Translations under genes and position numbers: made by a program | The notes under the pieces: model-generated | The model's database searches: none | Seen by the model: the letters and a program-made list of their open reading frames with translations, nothing else | What the model was told of the DNA's origin: nothing | Part shown: positions 55,107-63,739 of the stretch, one piece after another | Position numbering within the stretch: the first letter of the stretch is position 1 | Layout of the letters: each line of letters opens with the position of its first letter | Assembly: GCF_947387495.1 (NCBI RefSeq) | Contig: NZ_CANDNU010000001.1 | Location: 34,669-98,668 of the forward strand | Source: Limosilactobacillus difficilis | GTDB taxonomy: Bacteria > Bacillota > Bacilli > Lactobacillales > Lactobacillaceae | Reading direction: 5' to 3' | DNA: 64,000 nt

Positions 55107-56330
55107 ATGTCTAAAACAACAATTAAAGAAATTCTACAAAAAAGCTCTTTTCCCGCCCACAAACGGGCGCAAATTGCAGCAGAGGCAGCAGCTTTTCAAC
55201 ATTTTTTTGCGGTAACATCTTCTTTTCCCGGCTGGGACCAGCTCAGTAGTAGCGAACTGGCAGTCTATGTTGAAGGCTTAAACCAGGATGGTAAGAGTCA
55301 GCACGAAATCTGCCAAAGGGTGGGGTGGTTGACTGAGCTGGGCGCGCTATTAACCCAAAATGGATATTACGAGCAGAACCCTCTAACTTATGCTTCGCTC
55401 TATCGTCAATATCTCAGTGCTGAGCGGCAATACAGTCCCGATACAGTTCAAGCCTATCTTGAAGATCTTTCTGCTTTTCGTCAATTTTTAGTGATGACTG
55501 GTGGGTTTACAGGATGGACAGCTATCGACCAGCTCGACGTCCAGGTCTATTTGAGCCACTTGCGGGACCAACATGACGCTTGGACTACGCTTTCACGAAA
55601 GGTTTCTAGTTTACGATCTTTTTACAACTTTCTGGAACGCAATCGTTTAGTTAACCACAATCCCTTTGCCAACGTCCACATTAAACGGCATCCCCGTTCT
55701 CTGCCGCGCTATTTTTACCAAAAGGAAATGACTGCGCTTTTTCAAGCTGCCGACGGAAACGGACGGCCATTAGATTTTCGCAACCGCGCGGTGCTGGAAT
55801 TGCTATACGCTACCGGCCTGCGAGTTAGTGAATGCGCCCATCTCCGGCTGCAGCAAATTGAAGAAAACGTCAGAATGATTTTGGTTGAAGGAAAGGGTGG
55901 CAAACAGCGTTATGTCCCTTTTGGAAATTATGCTTTGCAAGCCCTACATCGTTACTATACACGTTGTCGGCAGCCATTGATGGCGAGGTATAATCAGCAT
56001 CATGATTATGTTTTTATCAACGCCCATGGCAAACCGATTACTAGCGCCGGGATCGAATACTTACTGAAACAAGTGATGAAACGCAGCACCTTGACTGGCA
56101 ACATTCATCCCCACATGCTGCGTCACACTTTTGCCACGCATCTTTTAGACAATGGGGCTGATATTCGCAGTGTTCAGGAACTGCTTGGCCATACTAGCCT
56201 GTCGACAACCCAGATCTACACTCACGTTAGTCGTGAAAAAATTCAGCGAAGCTATGCCAAATTTTTTCCGCGAGCTAAGGAAGCAACTAATCAACAGAAA
56301 GGGAGAACTAAAACCGATGATAACAATTGA
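55107..56330 (+). CDS. xerC: XerC-type tyrosine recombinase with an extra N-terminal domain
   Basis: This XerC homologue has a full catalytic set: Arg239 (TGLRVSEC), Lys263 (EGKGGKQR), His336 and Arg339 (HMLRHT), His362 (LLGHTS) and Tyr371 (TQIYTHVS). At 407 residues it is about 100 longer than usual. The excess is N-terminal: residues 30-93 align without gaps to the core-binding domain at 124-187, sharing the F-x-GW, VY and terminal NP features. This looks like a domain duplication. It follows topA, as xerC does in other Firmicutes (there usually with trmFO between), and overlaps the next gene by 14 bases. Confidence 0.88.
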   Translation: MSKTTIKEILQKSSFPAHKRAQIAAEAAAFQHFFAVTSSFPGWDQLSSSELAVYVEGLNQDGKSQHEICQRVGWLTELGALLTQNGYYEQNPLTYASLYRQYLSAERQYSPDTVQAYLEDLSAFRQFLVMTGGFTGWTAIDQLDVQVYLSHLRDQHDAWTTLSRKVSSLRSFYNFLERNRLVNHNPFANVHIKRHPRSLPRYFYQKEMTALFQAADGNGRPLDFRNRAVLELLYATGLRVSECAHLRLQQIEENVRMILVEGKGGKQRYVPFGNYALQALHRYYTRCRQPLMARYNQHHDYVFINAHGKPITSAGIEYLLKQVMKRSTLTGNIHPHMLRHTFATHLLDNGADIRSVQELLGHTSLSTTQIYTHVSREKIQRSYAKFFPRAKEATNQQKGRTKTDDNN

Positions 56331-57213
56331 AAATGATCAGCTGACGGCCCAGATCAATCAACATGGTGCCCAAATGCACAGCCTTAAACGCAGAGCATCC
56401 CCGGTAGAATATCTCTGGCAGGGTGATCCTCAATCATGGAATCGGCAAGCTCCGCTTCTTTTTCCCTTTGTTGGCCGACTCAAGGATGATCAGTATGAAT
56501 ATCAAGGCCGCCACTATCACCAAGGGCAGCACGGCTTTGCGCGAGACTGTGATTTCCAAGTCGTCAATCAGAGTGAGTCCGCAGTTACTTTTCAGTTAAC
56601 AGACAGCAAACAAACATTAGCAGTTTATCCTTTTCACTTCACCCTTAACGTTAATTATCGTTTAATCGGCAATCAAATCGAGATTAACTACCAAGTAACT
56701 AACGATGATTCTCAGCAGTCAATGTTGTATGCCATCGGGGCGCACCCTGGTTTTAGAATTCCCTTAGCAGGTGACCGCTTAGCAGGTGACCGCTATGAGG
56801 ATTATCAGCTTTCTCTAACACCAGCCCAGTCTTATCCACTTAGTATGTTAATTGGTTCTTATAATGATATTGGTACTGGTAAAGCACGAACCATCGACTT
56901 TACCAGCCCCCGTCAGCTAAACCACGAATTATTTAAAGATGATGCGCTAACTCTCGCTATCAATCGACAACCTATCTCAGTCCTGTTAGCTAACCCTGCC
57001 AACCACCACGGAGTAAAAGTTAGTGCAAAGGATATTGAGTATCTGGGCCTCTGGTCTTCATATCCGGCCACGGGCAATTTTGTCTGCATCGAGCCGTGGT
57101 GGGGGATTGCTGATAACATTAACGCCAGCGGGCAATTAAGTGAAAAACAAGCTATCCATCGATTGGCAGCCGGGAAAAATGCTAATTACCAGTTCTCCAT
57201 TCAATTATTTTAG
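56317..57213 (+). CDS. Aldose 1-epimerase family protein (LacX-like)
   Basis: This 298-residue galactose-mutarotase-fold protein resembles LacX and related sugar epimerases. Recognisable parts are the start ENDQLTAQINQHGAQMHSL, LFPFVGRLKDDQY, GQHGFARD with the conserved His, and YAIGAHPGFRIP with the second catalytic His. The sugar substrate is unknown. ATG 56317 is preceded by AAAGGGAGAAC inside xerC; the longer frame from 56152 is only overlap. It contains a perfect 15-bp tandem duplication at 56764-56793. Confidence 0.85.
   Translation: MITIENDQLTAQINQHGAQMHSLKRRASPVEYLWQGDPQSWNRQAPLLFPFVGRLKDDQYEYQGRHYHQGQHGFARDCDFQVVNQSESAVTFQLTDSKQTLAVYPFHFTLNVNYRLIGNQIEINYQVTNDDSQQSMLYAIGAHPGFRIPLAGDRLAGDRYEDYQLSLTPAQSYPLSMLIGSYNDIGTGKARTIDFTSPRQLNHELFKDDALTLAINRQPISVLLANPANHHGVKVSAKDIEYLGLWSSYPATGNFVCIEPWWGIADNINASGQLSEKQAIHRLAAGKNANYQFSIQLF
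56764..56793 (+). repeat. 15-bp perfect tandem repeat inside the LacX-like gene
   Basis: TTAGCAGGTGACCGC occurs twice in a row (56764-56778 and 56779-56793), encoding LAGDR twice. It keeps the frame and lies in a loop between the conserved HPGF strand and YEDYQLSL. Confidence 0.95.
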
Positions 57214-57270
57214 GCTGGCATGACAATTTGCTTTGTCACCTGGCTAGTGGTAGACAAGTCGCTACTATGC

Positions 57271-57309
57271 AAAAAGAAGAGGCCGGGATTTTTCCCAGTC
57301 TCTTCTTTA
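57271..57309. terminator. Bidirectional terminator between the LacX-like gene and plsY
   Basis: AAGAAGAGGCCGGGA pairs with TCCCAGTCTCTTCTT around a short loop, with A residues before and T residues after. Confidence 0.8.
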
Positions 57310-57323
57310 TTTGTTGCACTCAA

Positions 57324-57953
57324 TTAATGCTGATGATGATTTCTTAAATAACGGCCAAGACCAAAGGAAACCATTGATTCTTGCCCCTTGATGATTCGAA
57401 CGATGTTGCTGCGGTGACGGATAAATACGAGAATTGTCAACAAACCGGCCACAATTGACAAAATCAGATCATGTTCTACTAAAGCAATGACAAAAATAGT
57501 TGAGATGCCAACCATACTGGCTACACTAGCCATGCTGGTGAGGAGCAACATGGCAACGAATACCCCGGCGGCTAATAAGAACAGCGGGGGATTATATGCT
57601 AGCAAAATCCCTGCACTAGTCGCGACAGCTTTTCCCCCGTGAAAATTGTCAAAGATTGAGAAAGTGTGGCCGAGCGATGCGAAAATCCCAATCAACAGCG
57701 GGTTGACCTGCGGGTACAAATGGAAAAAATAGGGTTGGCTGGCAGCGAGTGTCCCTTTCAGGATGTCAACGACCAGCACGATGATCCCAGCACGTGTTCC
57801 AAGGACTCGGAAAGCATTAGTCGTACCGATGTTGCCGCTTCCTTCCAAACGGATATCTTTGTTGTATAACAGTTTGCCAACCCAGAGGCCAGAAGGAATG
57901 GAACCTAAGAAATAAGCGATGACAATCATCAAGACAATTAATAAAATATTCAT
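57324..57953 (-). CDS. plsY: Glycerol-3-phosphate acyltransferase PlsY
   Basis: PlsY transfers an acyl group from acyl phosphate to glycerol-3-phosphate, the first committed step of phospholipid synthesis. The 209-residue membrane protein has about five transmembrane helices and three conserved loops: GSGNIGTTNAFRVLG, LGHTFSIFDNFHGGKAVATS, and the C-terminal FIRHRSNIVRI..GQE. It is divergent from parE, the arrangement found in many Firmicutes. Confidence 0.95.
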   Translation of the reverse strand: MNILLIVLMIVIAYFLGSIPSGLWVGKLLYNKDIRLEGSGNIGTTNAFRVLGTRAGIIVLVVDILKGTLAASQPYFFHLYPQVNPLLIGIFASLGHTFSIFDNFHGGKAVATSAGILLAYNPPLFLLAAGVFVAMLLLTSMASVASMVGISTIFVIALVEHDLILSIVAGLLTILVFIRHRSNIVRIIKGQESMVSFGLGRYLRNHHQH

Positions 57954-58046
57954 TTGAATTTAAGTGCTCCTCCATGTTTATTAACCCATTCATCTTATCA
58001 TGCTTCATTTCTAAGCTCCAGCCATCATGCACTCAATTTGCGCCAT

Positions 58047-58074
58047 TTTACATTGTTCGTTATTATAGTATGGT
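58047..58074 (+). promoter_or_regulatory. parE-parC promoter
   Basis: TTTACA (58047-58052) and TATGGT (58069-58074) are 16 bp apart. A second TATAGT at 58064 lies too close to this -35. A 12-bp palindrome follows just downstream. Confidence 0.45.
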
Positions 58075-58085
58075 ATTGTTTTTGA

Positions 58086-58097
58086 CGCGACGTCGCG
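58086..58097 (+). promoter_or_regulatory. Perfect 12-bp palindrome CGCGACGTCGCG in the parE leader
   Basis: The GC-rich palindrome lies about 12 bp after the predicted -10 and 25 bp ahead of the parE ribosome binding site (GGAGGAATC). Its position fits an operator near the transcription start. No known regulator is recognised. Confidence 0.5.
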
Positions 58098-58132
58098 AAA
58101 ATGATGGCGTTGCAACGTTAGGAGGAATCATT

Positions 58133-60172
58133 ATGGCTAAGTATGATGATGCTTCAATCAAAATTTTAAAAGGCCTGGAAGCCGTTCGGAAGCGTCCAGG
58201 AATGTATATCGGATCCACTGATTCACGCGGACTACATCACATGGTCTACGAAATTGTTGATAATGCAGTGGATGAAGCCTTGTCAGGTTATGGCAAGGAA
58301 ATCCAAGTCACGATTGGTGCTGATAATTCAATTGCGGTGGTGGACCACGGGCGGGGGATGCCAGTGGGGATGCATGCCAGCGGCAAACCGACGCCAGAAG
58401 TCATTATGACTGTGCTTCATGCCGGGGGTAAATTCGGTCAGGATGATGGTTACAAGACTTCCGGGGGGCTCCACGGGGTGGGGGCTTCAGTGGTTAATGC
58501 CTTATCGACCCGGCTGACACTTTCGATCGTCCGGGACCATACCCTTTATCGGGAAGAGTTTGAAAATGGCGGGCACCCGGTTGGAACCCTTAAAAAAATC
58601 GGCCATACCTCTGTAAAGAGCGGAACGACTGTTCACTTCAAGCCGGATCCGAAGATTTTTACGACAACCACTTTTGATTTCAACACCCTTGCGCAACGCC
58701 TGCGGGAATCCGCCTTTTTGCTGAAGGGAATTAAGATCACCCTGATCGACCAGCGACCGGGCCAGGAACAGACTCAGGCCTATCACTATCAAGATGGGAT
58801 TAAGGAATTTGTCGACTACCTCAACGAGGGCAAGGATGTCCTGGGCAAAGTTATGTATTTCGATGGAAAACAGGACGGCGTTGAAGTTGAAGTGGCAGCC
58901 CAATATAATGATGGTTATTCCGAAAATGTCTTGAGCTTTGTCAACAATGTTCGGACTCCCGATGGCGGTACCCATGAAGCCGGCTTCCGCAGTGGTTGGA
59001 CCAAAACCTTTAACGATTATGCGCGTAAAGTCGGTTTGCTCAAAGAACGCGATAAGAATCTTGAGGGGTCTGATGTCCGCGAAGGTTTAACGGCCGTCGT
59101 CTCCGTCCGGATCCCGGAACGCATTTTGCAGTTTGAGGGACAAACTAAGGATAAATTAGGAACTCCAGAAGCCCGGAAGATTGTTGATTCCATCGTCAGT
59201 GACCAGTTGTCCTACGAACTGATGGAAAACGGTGATTACGCGCAGGATCTGATTCACAAAGCTCTGCGCGCTCGCAAGGCCCGGGAAGCTGCCCGGAAAG
59301 CCCGGGACATTTCCCGCGGTAAACGTAAAAACAAGAAGGAACGGAACCTGTCTGGCAAGTTGACGCCAGCCCGATCAAAGAACGCGAAGAAGAACGAGCT
59401 TTTTCTGGTCGAAGGGGATTCTGCTGGCGGTAGTGCTAAACAGGGCCGCGATCGTCGTTATCAGGCAATCTTGCCCCTCCGTGGGAAAGTTCTCAACACT
59501 GAGAAAGCCAAATTGGATGACGTCCTGAAAAACGAAGAATTAAATACGATTATTTATACGGTCGGTGCCGGCGCCGGCGCTGATTTCAAACTAGAAGACG
59601 CCAACTATGACAAGGTGATCATCATGACTGATGCCGATGATGACGGCGCCCACATTCAAATTCTATTGCTTACTTTCTTTTACAAGTATATGCGGCCGAT
59701 GATTGAAGCGGGGCGGGTTTATATTGCCTTGCCACCACTCTATCGCTTGCAACGAGGACGTGGTGCAAAAACAACAATCCAATACGCTTGGACCAATGAT
59801 GAGTTAGCTAAGCTGACCAGTAGGGGTCATGGTGGGTCGTTGCAACGATTTAAGGGTCTCGGGGAAATGAATGCCGACCAGCTTTGGGAAACGACGATGA
59901 ATCCCGAAACACGGACCTTGATTCGGGTGCGCATCGAAGACGCGGCAATGGCAGAACGGCGTGTCACCACTTTGATGGGCGACAAAGTTGAACCGCGGCG
60001 GGAATGGATTGATCAGAACGTTCATTTCACGATGAACGATAGCGATAGCGACCAACTGGAAGAAAGTCGTCAACAAATGAAACAGGGCAGCACGGCTAGC
60101 TCGTCTCACCGTCAGCACAGCAAGAAAGGCGCATCCCCAAAGCAAACAGATCAACTGGATCTCAATATTTAG
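58133..60172 (+). CDS. parE: DNA topoisomerase IV subunit B
   Basis: ParE is the ATPase subunit of the enzyme that unlinks daughter chromosomes. The 679-residue protein has the GHKL ATP site (EIVDNAVDEALSGYG, GGLHGVGASVVNAL), the transducer domain, and the Toprim (FLVEGDSAGGSAKQGRDR, MTDADDDGAHI). ParE rather than GyrB is indicated by the neighbouring parC. ATG 58133 follows TTAGGAGGAATC; the frame from 57974 crosses the promoter. The C-terminus ends in a Q/S/H-rich tail, and parC starts 12 bases later. Confidence 0.94.
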   Translation: MAKYDDASIKILKGLEAVRKRPGMYIGSTDSRGLHHMVYEIVDNAVDEALSGYGKEIQVTIGADNSIAVVDHGRGMPVGMHASGKPTPEVIMTVLHAGGKFGQDDGYKTSGGLHGVGASVVNALSTRLTLSIVRDHTLYREEFENGGHPVGTLKKIGHTSVKSGTTVHFKPDPKIFTTTTFDFNTLAQRLRESAFLLKGIKITLIDQRPGQEQTQAYHYQDGIKEFVDYLNEGKDVLGKVMYFDGKQDGVEVEVAAQYNDGYSENVLSFVNNVRTPDGGTHEAGFRSGWTKTFNDYARKVGLLKERDKNLEGSDVREGLTAVVSVRIPERILQFEGQTKDKLGTPEARKIVDSIVSDQLSYELMENGDYAQDLIHKALRARKAREAARKARDISRGKRKNKKERNLSGKLTPARSKNAKKNELFLVEGDSAGGSAKQGRDRRYQAILPLRGKVLNTEKAKLDDVLKNEELNTIIYTVGAGAGADFKLEDANYDKVIIMTDADDDGAHIQILLLTFFYKYMRPMIEAGRVYIALPPLYRLQRGRGAKTTIQYAWTNDELAKLTSRGHGGSLQRFKGLGEMNADQLWETTMNPETRTLIRVRIEDAAMAERRVTTLMGDKVEPRREWIDQNVHFTMNDSDSDQLEESRQQMKQGSTASSSHRQHSKKGASPKQTDQLDLNI

Positions 60173-60184
60173 GAGGCGAAAAAG

Positions 60185-62665
60185 GTGAGTAAACCAAAAA
60201 TTAGGGAAGAAACACTTGAACAATTGATGGGTGATCGCTTCGGCCGCTACTCCAAGGCCATTATTCAAGAGCGTGCGCTTCCAGATATTCGTGACGGTCT
60301 CAAGCCTGTTCAGCGTCGAATTCTGTTTGCGATGAACAAGGATGGTAACACTTATGACAAGGGTTTTCGCAAATCTGCTAAGTCCGTTGGTAACGTCATG
60401 GGTAATTATCACCCGCACGGTGATAGCTCCATTTATGAAGCCCTGGTCCGGATGAGCCAGGATTGGAAATTGCGGGAGCCGCTGATCGAGATGCACGGCA
60501 ATAACGGTTCGATGGACGGTGACCCGCCAGCTGCGATGCGTTATACTGAGGCCCGGCTGAGCAAAATTGCCGGTTTGATGCTTCGTGATATCGACAAAGA
60601 AACCGTCGATATGACCCTGAATTTCGACGACACTGAAAGGGAACCAACTGTTCTACCTGCCCGCATCCCCAACCTGCTCGTTAACGGAGCTACGGGAATT
60701 TCGGCCGGATATGCTACCGAAATTCCGCCGCACAACCTGAGTGAAGTGATCGATGCTTTGACCTATCTGATGGACCATCCTGAAGCCAGTTTGGATGAAC
60801 TGATGAAGTTCATTCCTGGTCCTGATTTTCCGACCGGCGGAATCGTGCAAGGGGTTGAAGGGATTAAGAAAGCTTATACCAAAGGCCGCGGCCGCATCGT
60901 TGTGCGAGCTAAGACGAACATCGAAAATCTGCGAGGTGGCCGTCAGCAGATTAACGTGACGGAGATCCCCTACGAGGTCAATAAGGCCCAGTTAGTCAAA
61001 CGAATCGACGATCTGCGGATCAACAAAAAGGTTGAAGGTTTAGCTGAAGTGCGGGACGAAACCGACCGTACCGGGTTACGCATCGCTATTGAGCTCAAAC
61101 GTAAAGCCGACGCCCAGGGAATCTTGAATTACCTCTTTAAAAACACGGACTTGCAAATCAACTACAATTTCAACATGGTTGCGATCGAAAATCAGCGGCC
61201 ACAACGTGTTGGTTTGAAGGAATTCTTGCGTGCCTATTTGCAGTTCCAGCAGGAAATTATCAGCCGCCGGACCCGCTTTGATTTACAACGTGCCGAGAAA
61301 CGATTACACATTGTCGAAGGCCTCATCAAGGCTTTGTCGATTCTTGATCAGGTCATTGCTACCATCCGCTCCAGTAAGAATCGTACCGATGCCAAGCAAA
61401 ATTTAATTCAACAGTATCAGTTTACTGACGATCAAGCAGAAGCGATCGTTACCCTGCAGCTCTACCGCTTGACCAATACCGACGTCAGCGAGCTGCAAAA
61501 GGAGCAACGACAGCTGAATCACAAGATTCAAGAATTTCACCATATTTTGGATGATCCCAATGAATTGAATCGCGTTTTAAAGAACGAGTTGCTAGCGGTG
61601 AAGAAGGAATTCGGCAATCCACGGCGGACCAAGATTGAGCAGCACGTTGCCAAGTTGACGGTTGCCCGCGAAGTAACTGTTGCCGATGAGCAGGTTGTCG
61701 TGCTGGTATCACACGCTGGCTACATCAAACGGAGCAGCCTTCGTTCCTTTAATGCGTCTCCGGTTGATGACAATGGTTTGCGTGAAGATGATTATCCGGT
61801 GATGATTCAGCAAACATCAACTCTCAATCATCTTTTTCTCTTTACAAACCGTGGCAACCTTATTTATCGGCCCGTGCATGAGCTGTCTGATGTCCGTTGG
61901 AAGGAGATGGGGGAACATCTATCCCAAACCATCGGCCTGGCCGACAATGAATACATCATCAAGGCCTTCATCTTTAATAAATTGTCCATGCCGGGAACCT
62001 TTATCATGGCTACCAGTGATGGGCAAATCAAACAAACTAAGATGACTGATTACACTCCTGGCAGCCGTTACAAGACCCACGCTTCCAAGTATTTGAAATT
62101 GAAGAGCAAGGATGCCGAGGTCGTTAATGTGATTTACTACGAGCCAAACAGTCAGGTCCAGCAATCATTGCTGCTGACGAGCCGGCAAGCTTATGCCCTC
62201 CGCTTTGACGTTGCCGAAGTACCGACAATGGGCGTTCGAACGGGTGGCGTTCGGGGGATTAATCTAAAGGATGGTGATTCCCTGTCTAGTATGAACTTAG
62301 TGGCTGATGATCAGCATCTTGCGATCATCACCCAACGAGGATCCTTTAAAGTGATGAAGGTTGCGGATATTGAACTCGGCAGTCGTGCTCGCCGCGGCAA
62401 CCTGGTTCTGCGACACCTTAAGCGAAACCCGCACGAATTAGCAGCGGCCGTCGCCTTCGCGCCTGATTACCGGGAAAGGGTCGAAGTTATTACCAAGCGG
62501 CCACAAATCATCGAAATCCCAGTGGCTGAGCACCACGTCAGCGGACCACAATCCAACGGGATGTTTGTGATCGACGTTGATAGTCAGGGCGAACCAGTGG
62601 CAATTCGTTTGCCCCTAATTCTTCAAGAAAAAGCCCAGCCAGTTCCTGATGCTAACAGGAAATAA
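60185..62665 (+). CDS. parC: DNA topoisomerase IV subunit A
   Basis: ParC cuts and rejoins DNA in topoisomerase IV. The 826-residue protein has the catalytic Tyr120 in [10 protein letters not shown], the quinolone-region motif [16 protein letters not shown] with serine and glutamate in the usual positions, the coiled-coil gate, and a C-terminal beta-pinwheel with degenerate repeats (for example [28 protein letters not shown]). It lacks the strict GyrA box, consistent with ParC. The start is GTG at 60185 after TTAGGAGGCG. Confidence 0.94.
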   Translation: MSKPKIREETLEQLMGDRFGRYSKAIIQERALPDIRDGLKPVQRRILFAMNKDGNTYDKGFRKSAKSVGNVMGNYHPHGDSSIYEALVRMSQDWKLREPLIEMHGNNGSMDGDPPAAMRYTEARLSKIAGLMLRDIDKETVDMTLNFDDTEREPTVLPARIPNLLVNGATGISAGYATEIPPHNLSEVIDALTYLMDHPEASLDELMKFIPGPDFPTGGIVQGVEGIKKAYTKGRGRIVVRAKTNIENLRGGRQQINVTEIPYEVNKAQLVKRIDDLRINKKVEGLAEVRDETDRTGLRIAIELKRKADAQGILNYLFKNTDLQINYNFNMVAIENQRPQRVGLKEFLRAYLQFQQEIISRRTRFDLQRAEKRLHIVEGLIKALSILDQVIATIRSSKNRTDAKQNLIQQYQFTDDQAEAIVTLQLYRLTNTDVSELQKEQRQLNHKIQEFHHILDDPNELNRVLKNELLAVKKEFGNPRRTKIEQHVAKLTVAREVTVADEQVVVLVSHAGYIKRSSLRSFNASPVDDNGLREDDYPVMIQQTSTLNHLFLFTNRGNLIYRPVHELSDVRWKEMGEHLSQTIGLADNEYIIKAFIFNKLSMPGTFIMATSDGQIKQTKMTDYTPGSRYKTHASKYLKLKSKDAEVVNVIYYEPNSQVQQSLLLTSRQAYALRFDVAEVPTMGVRTGGVRGINLKDGDSLSSMNLVADDQHLAIITQRGSFKVMKVADIELGSRARRGNLVLRHLKRNPHELAAAVAFAPDYRERVEVITKRPQIIEIPVAEHHVSGPQSNGMFVIDVDSQGEPVAIRLPLILQEKAQPVPDANRK

Positions 62666-62751
62666 TTGATCAACTTCAGGGGCGGAAAGTGGTAAAATTA
62701 AAATGTGAGTAACTTGTTGATACAACAAGCAATCGAGGAGGAATTCATTTT

Positions 62752-63684
62752 ATGAGTAAAGAATTAGTTTTTGGCCACCGCAATCCTGATACGGATGCCA
62801 TCACAGCCGCTATCTCATACTCGTATTACCAAAACCAATTAGGCTTTGAAACTGAAGCTGTTGCACTAGGTGAGCCAAACGATGAAACGAAATACGCCTT
62901 AGACCATTTCAAGATGAAGGCTCCACGGGTTGTTAAAACAGTTTCCAACGAGGTTGACAAGGTAATGCTAGTTGACCATAACGAGCCGCAACAGAGTGCT
63001 GAAGATATTGATAAGGTTACCGTCACGCACGTTGTTGATCACCACCGGATTGCCAACTTCAATACTGCTCAACCGTTATACTACACCGCCCGTCCTTACG
63101 GCTGTGTCAGCACCATTTTGACGGAAATGTACCAGGAGAAAAACATCGATATCCCTGCTAACTTAGCTGGGATGATGCTTTCTGCTATTATTTCTGATAC
63201 CTTGTTGCTGAAGTCACCAACCACTACTGATCATGACCGTGAAGCAGTAAAATACCTTGCTAAAATTGCTAATGTGGACTACGAAAAGTATGGTCTGCAA
63301 ATGCTGAAGGCCGGGACGAATGTCGATAAGCGGACCGACTTGGACATTGTTGAGGGTGACTCAAAGTCCTTTAGTCTCGGCGGCAAGAGCATTCGCATCG
63401 GTCAGGTTAACTGTGTTGATTTAGATGACGTCTTTAAGCGGCAAGCTGATCTCGAAAAGACCATGAAGGGTGAAATGGACAAAAATGGTTACGACCTCTT
63501 CATTTTAATTGTCACCAACATTCTTAACAGTGATTCCGACCTCTTAGTGACCGGCGAACCAACCGAAAAGGTCGAACAGGCCTTTGGTAAGAAGTTAAAT
63601 GATCAGCACCGGATGAACCTGCCTGGTGTTGTTTCCCGGAAGAAACAAGTGGTTCCACCGTTGACCGATGCCTTTGAAGGCTAG
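62752..63684 (+). CDS. ppaC: Manganese-dependent inorganic pyrophosphatase (family II)
   Basis: PpaC hydrolyses pyrophosphate from biosynthesis. The 310-residue DHH-family protein has the metal-binding [13 protein letters not shown], the VDHNEP and VVDHHRI motifs in the first domain, and the substrate-binding [10 protein letters not shown] at the C-terminus. GAGGAGG lies at good distance. An extended -10 (TGGTAAAAT, 62690-62698) upstream probably drives it, and a terminator follows. Confidence 0.96.
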   Translation: MSKELVFGHRNPDTDAITAAISYSYYQNQLGFETEAVALGEPNDETKYALDHFKMKAPRVVKTVSNEVDKVMLVDHNEPQQSAEDIDKVTVTHVVDHHRIANFNTAQPLYYTARPYGCVSTILTEMYQEKNIDIPANLAGMMLSAIISDTLLLKSPTTTDHDREAVKYLAKIANVDYEKYGLQMLKAGTNVDKRTDLDIVEGDSKSFSLGGKSIRIGQVNCVDLDDVFKRQADLEKTMKGEMDKNGYDLFILIVTNILNSDSDLLVTGEPTEKVEQAFGKKLNDQHRMNLPGVVSRKKQVVPPLTDAFEG

Positions 63685-63701
63685 CTCACAGCGATAAAAT
63701 C

Positions 63702-63735
63702 AAAAAGCTGCAGTGTTCAACACTGTAGCTTTTTT
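63702..63735 (+). terminator. Terminator after ppaC
   Basis: AAAAAGCTGCAGTG pairs with CACTGTAGCTTTTTT, with one internal G:T, and ends in six T residues. Confidence 0.85.
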
Positions 63736-63739
63736 GAAA

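Noticed and set aside
60185-60496. Antisense frame spanning the parE-parC junction (59804-60496)
   Set aside because: It overlaps two well-supported genes and shows no family features.
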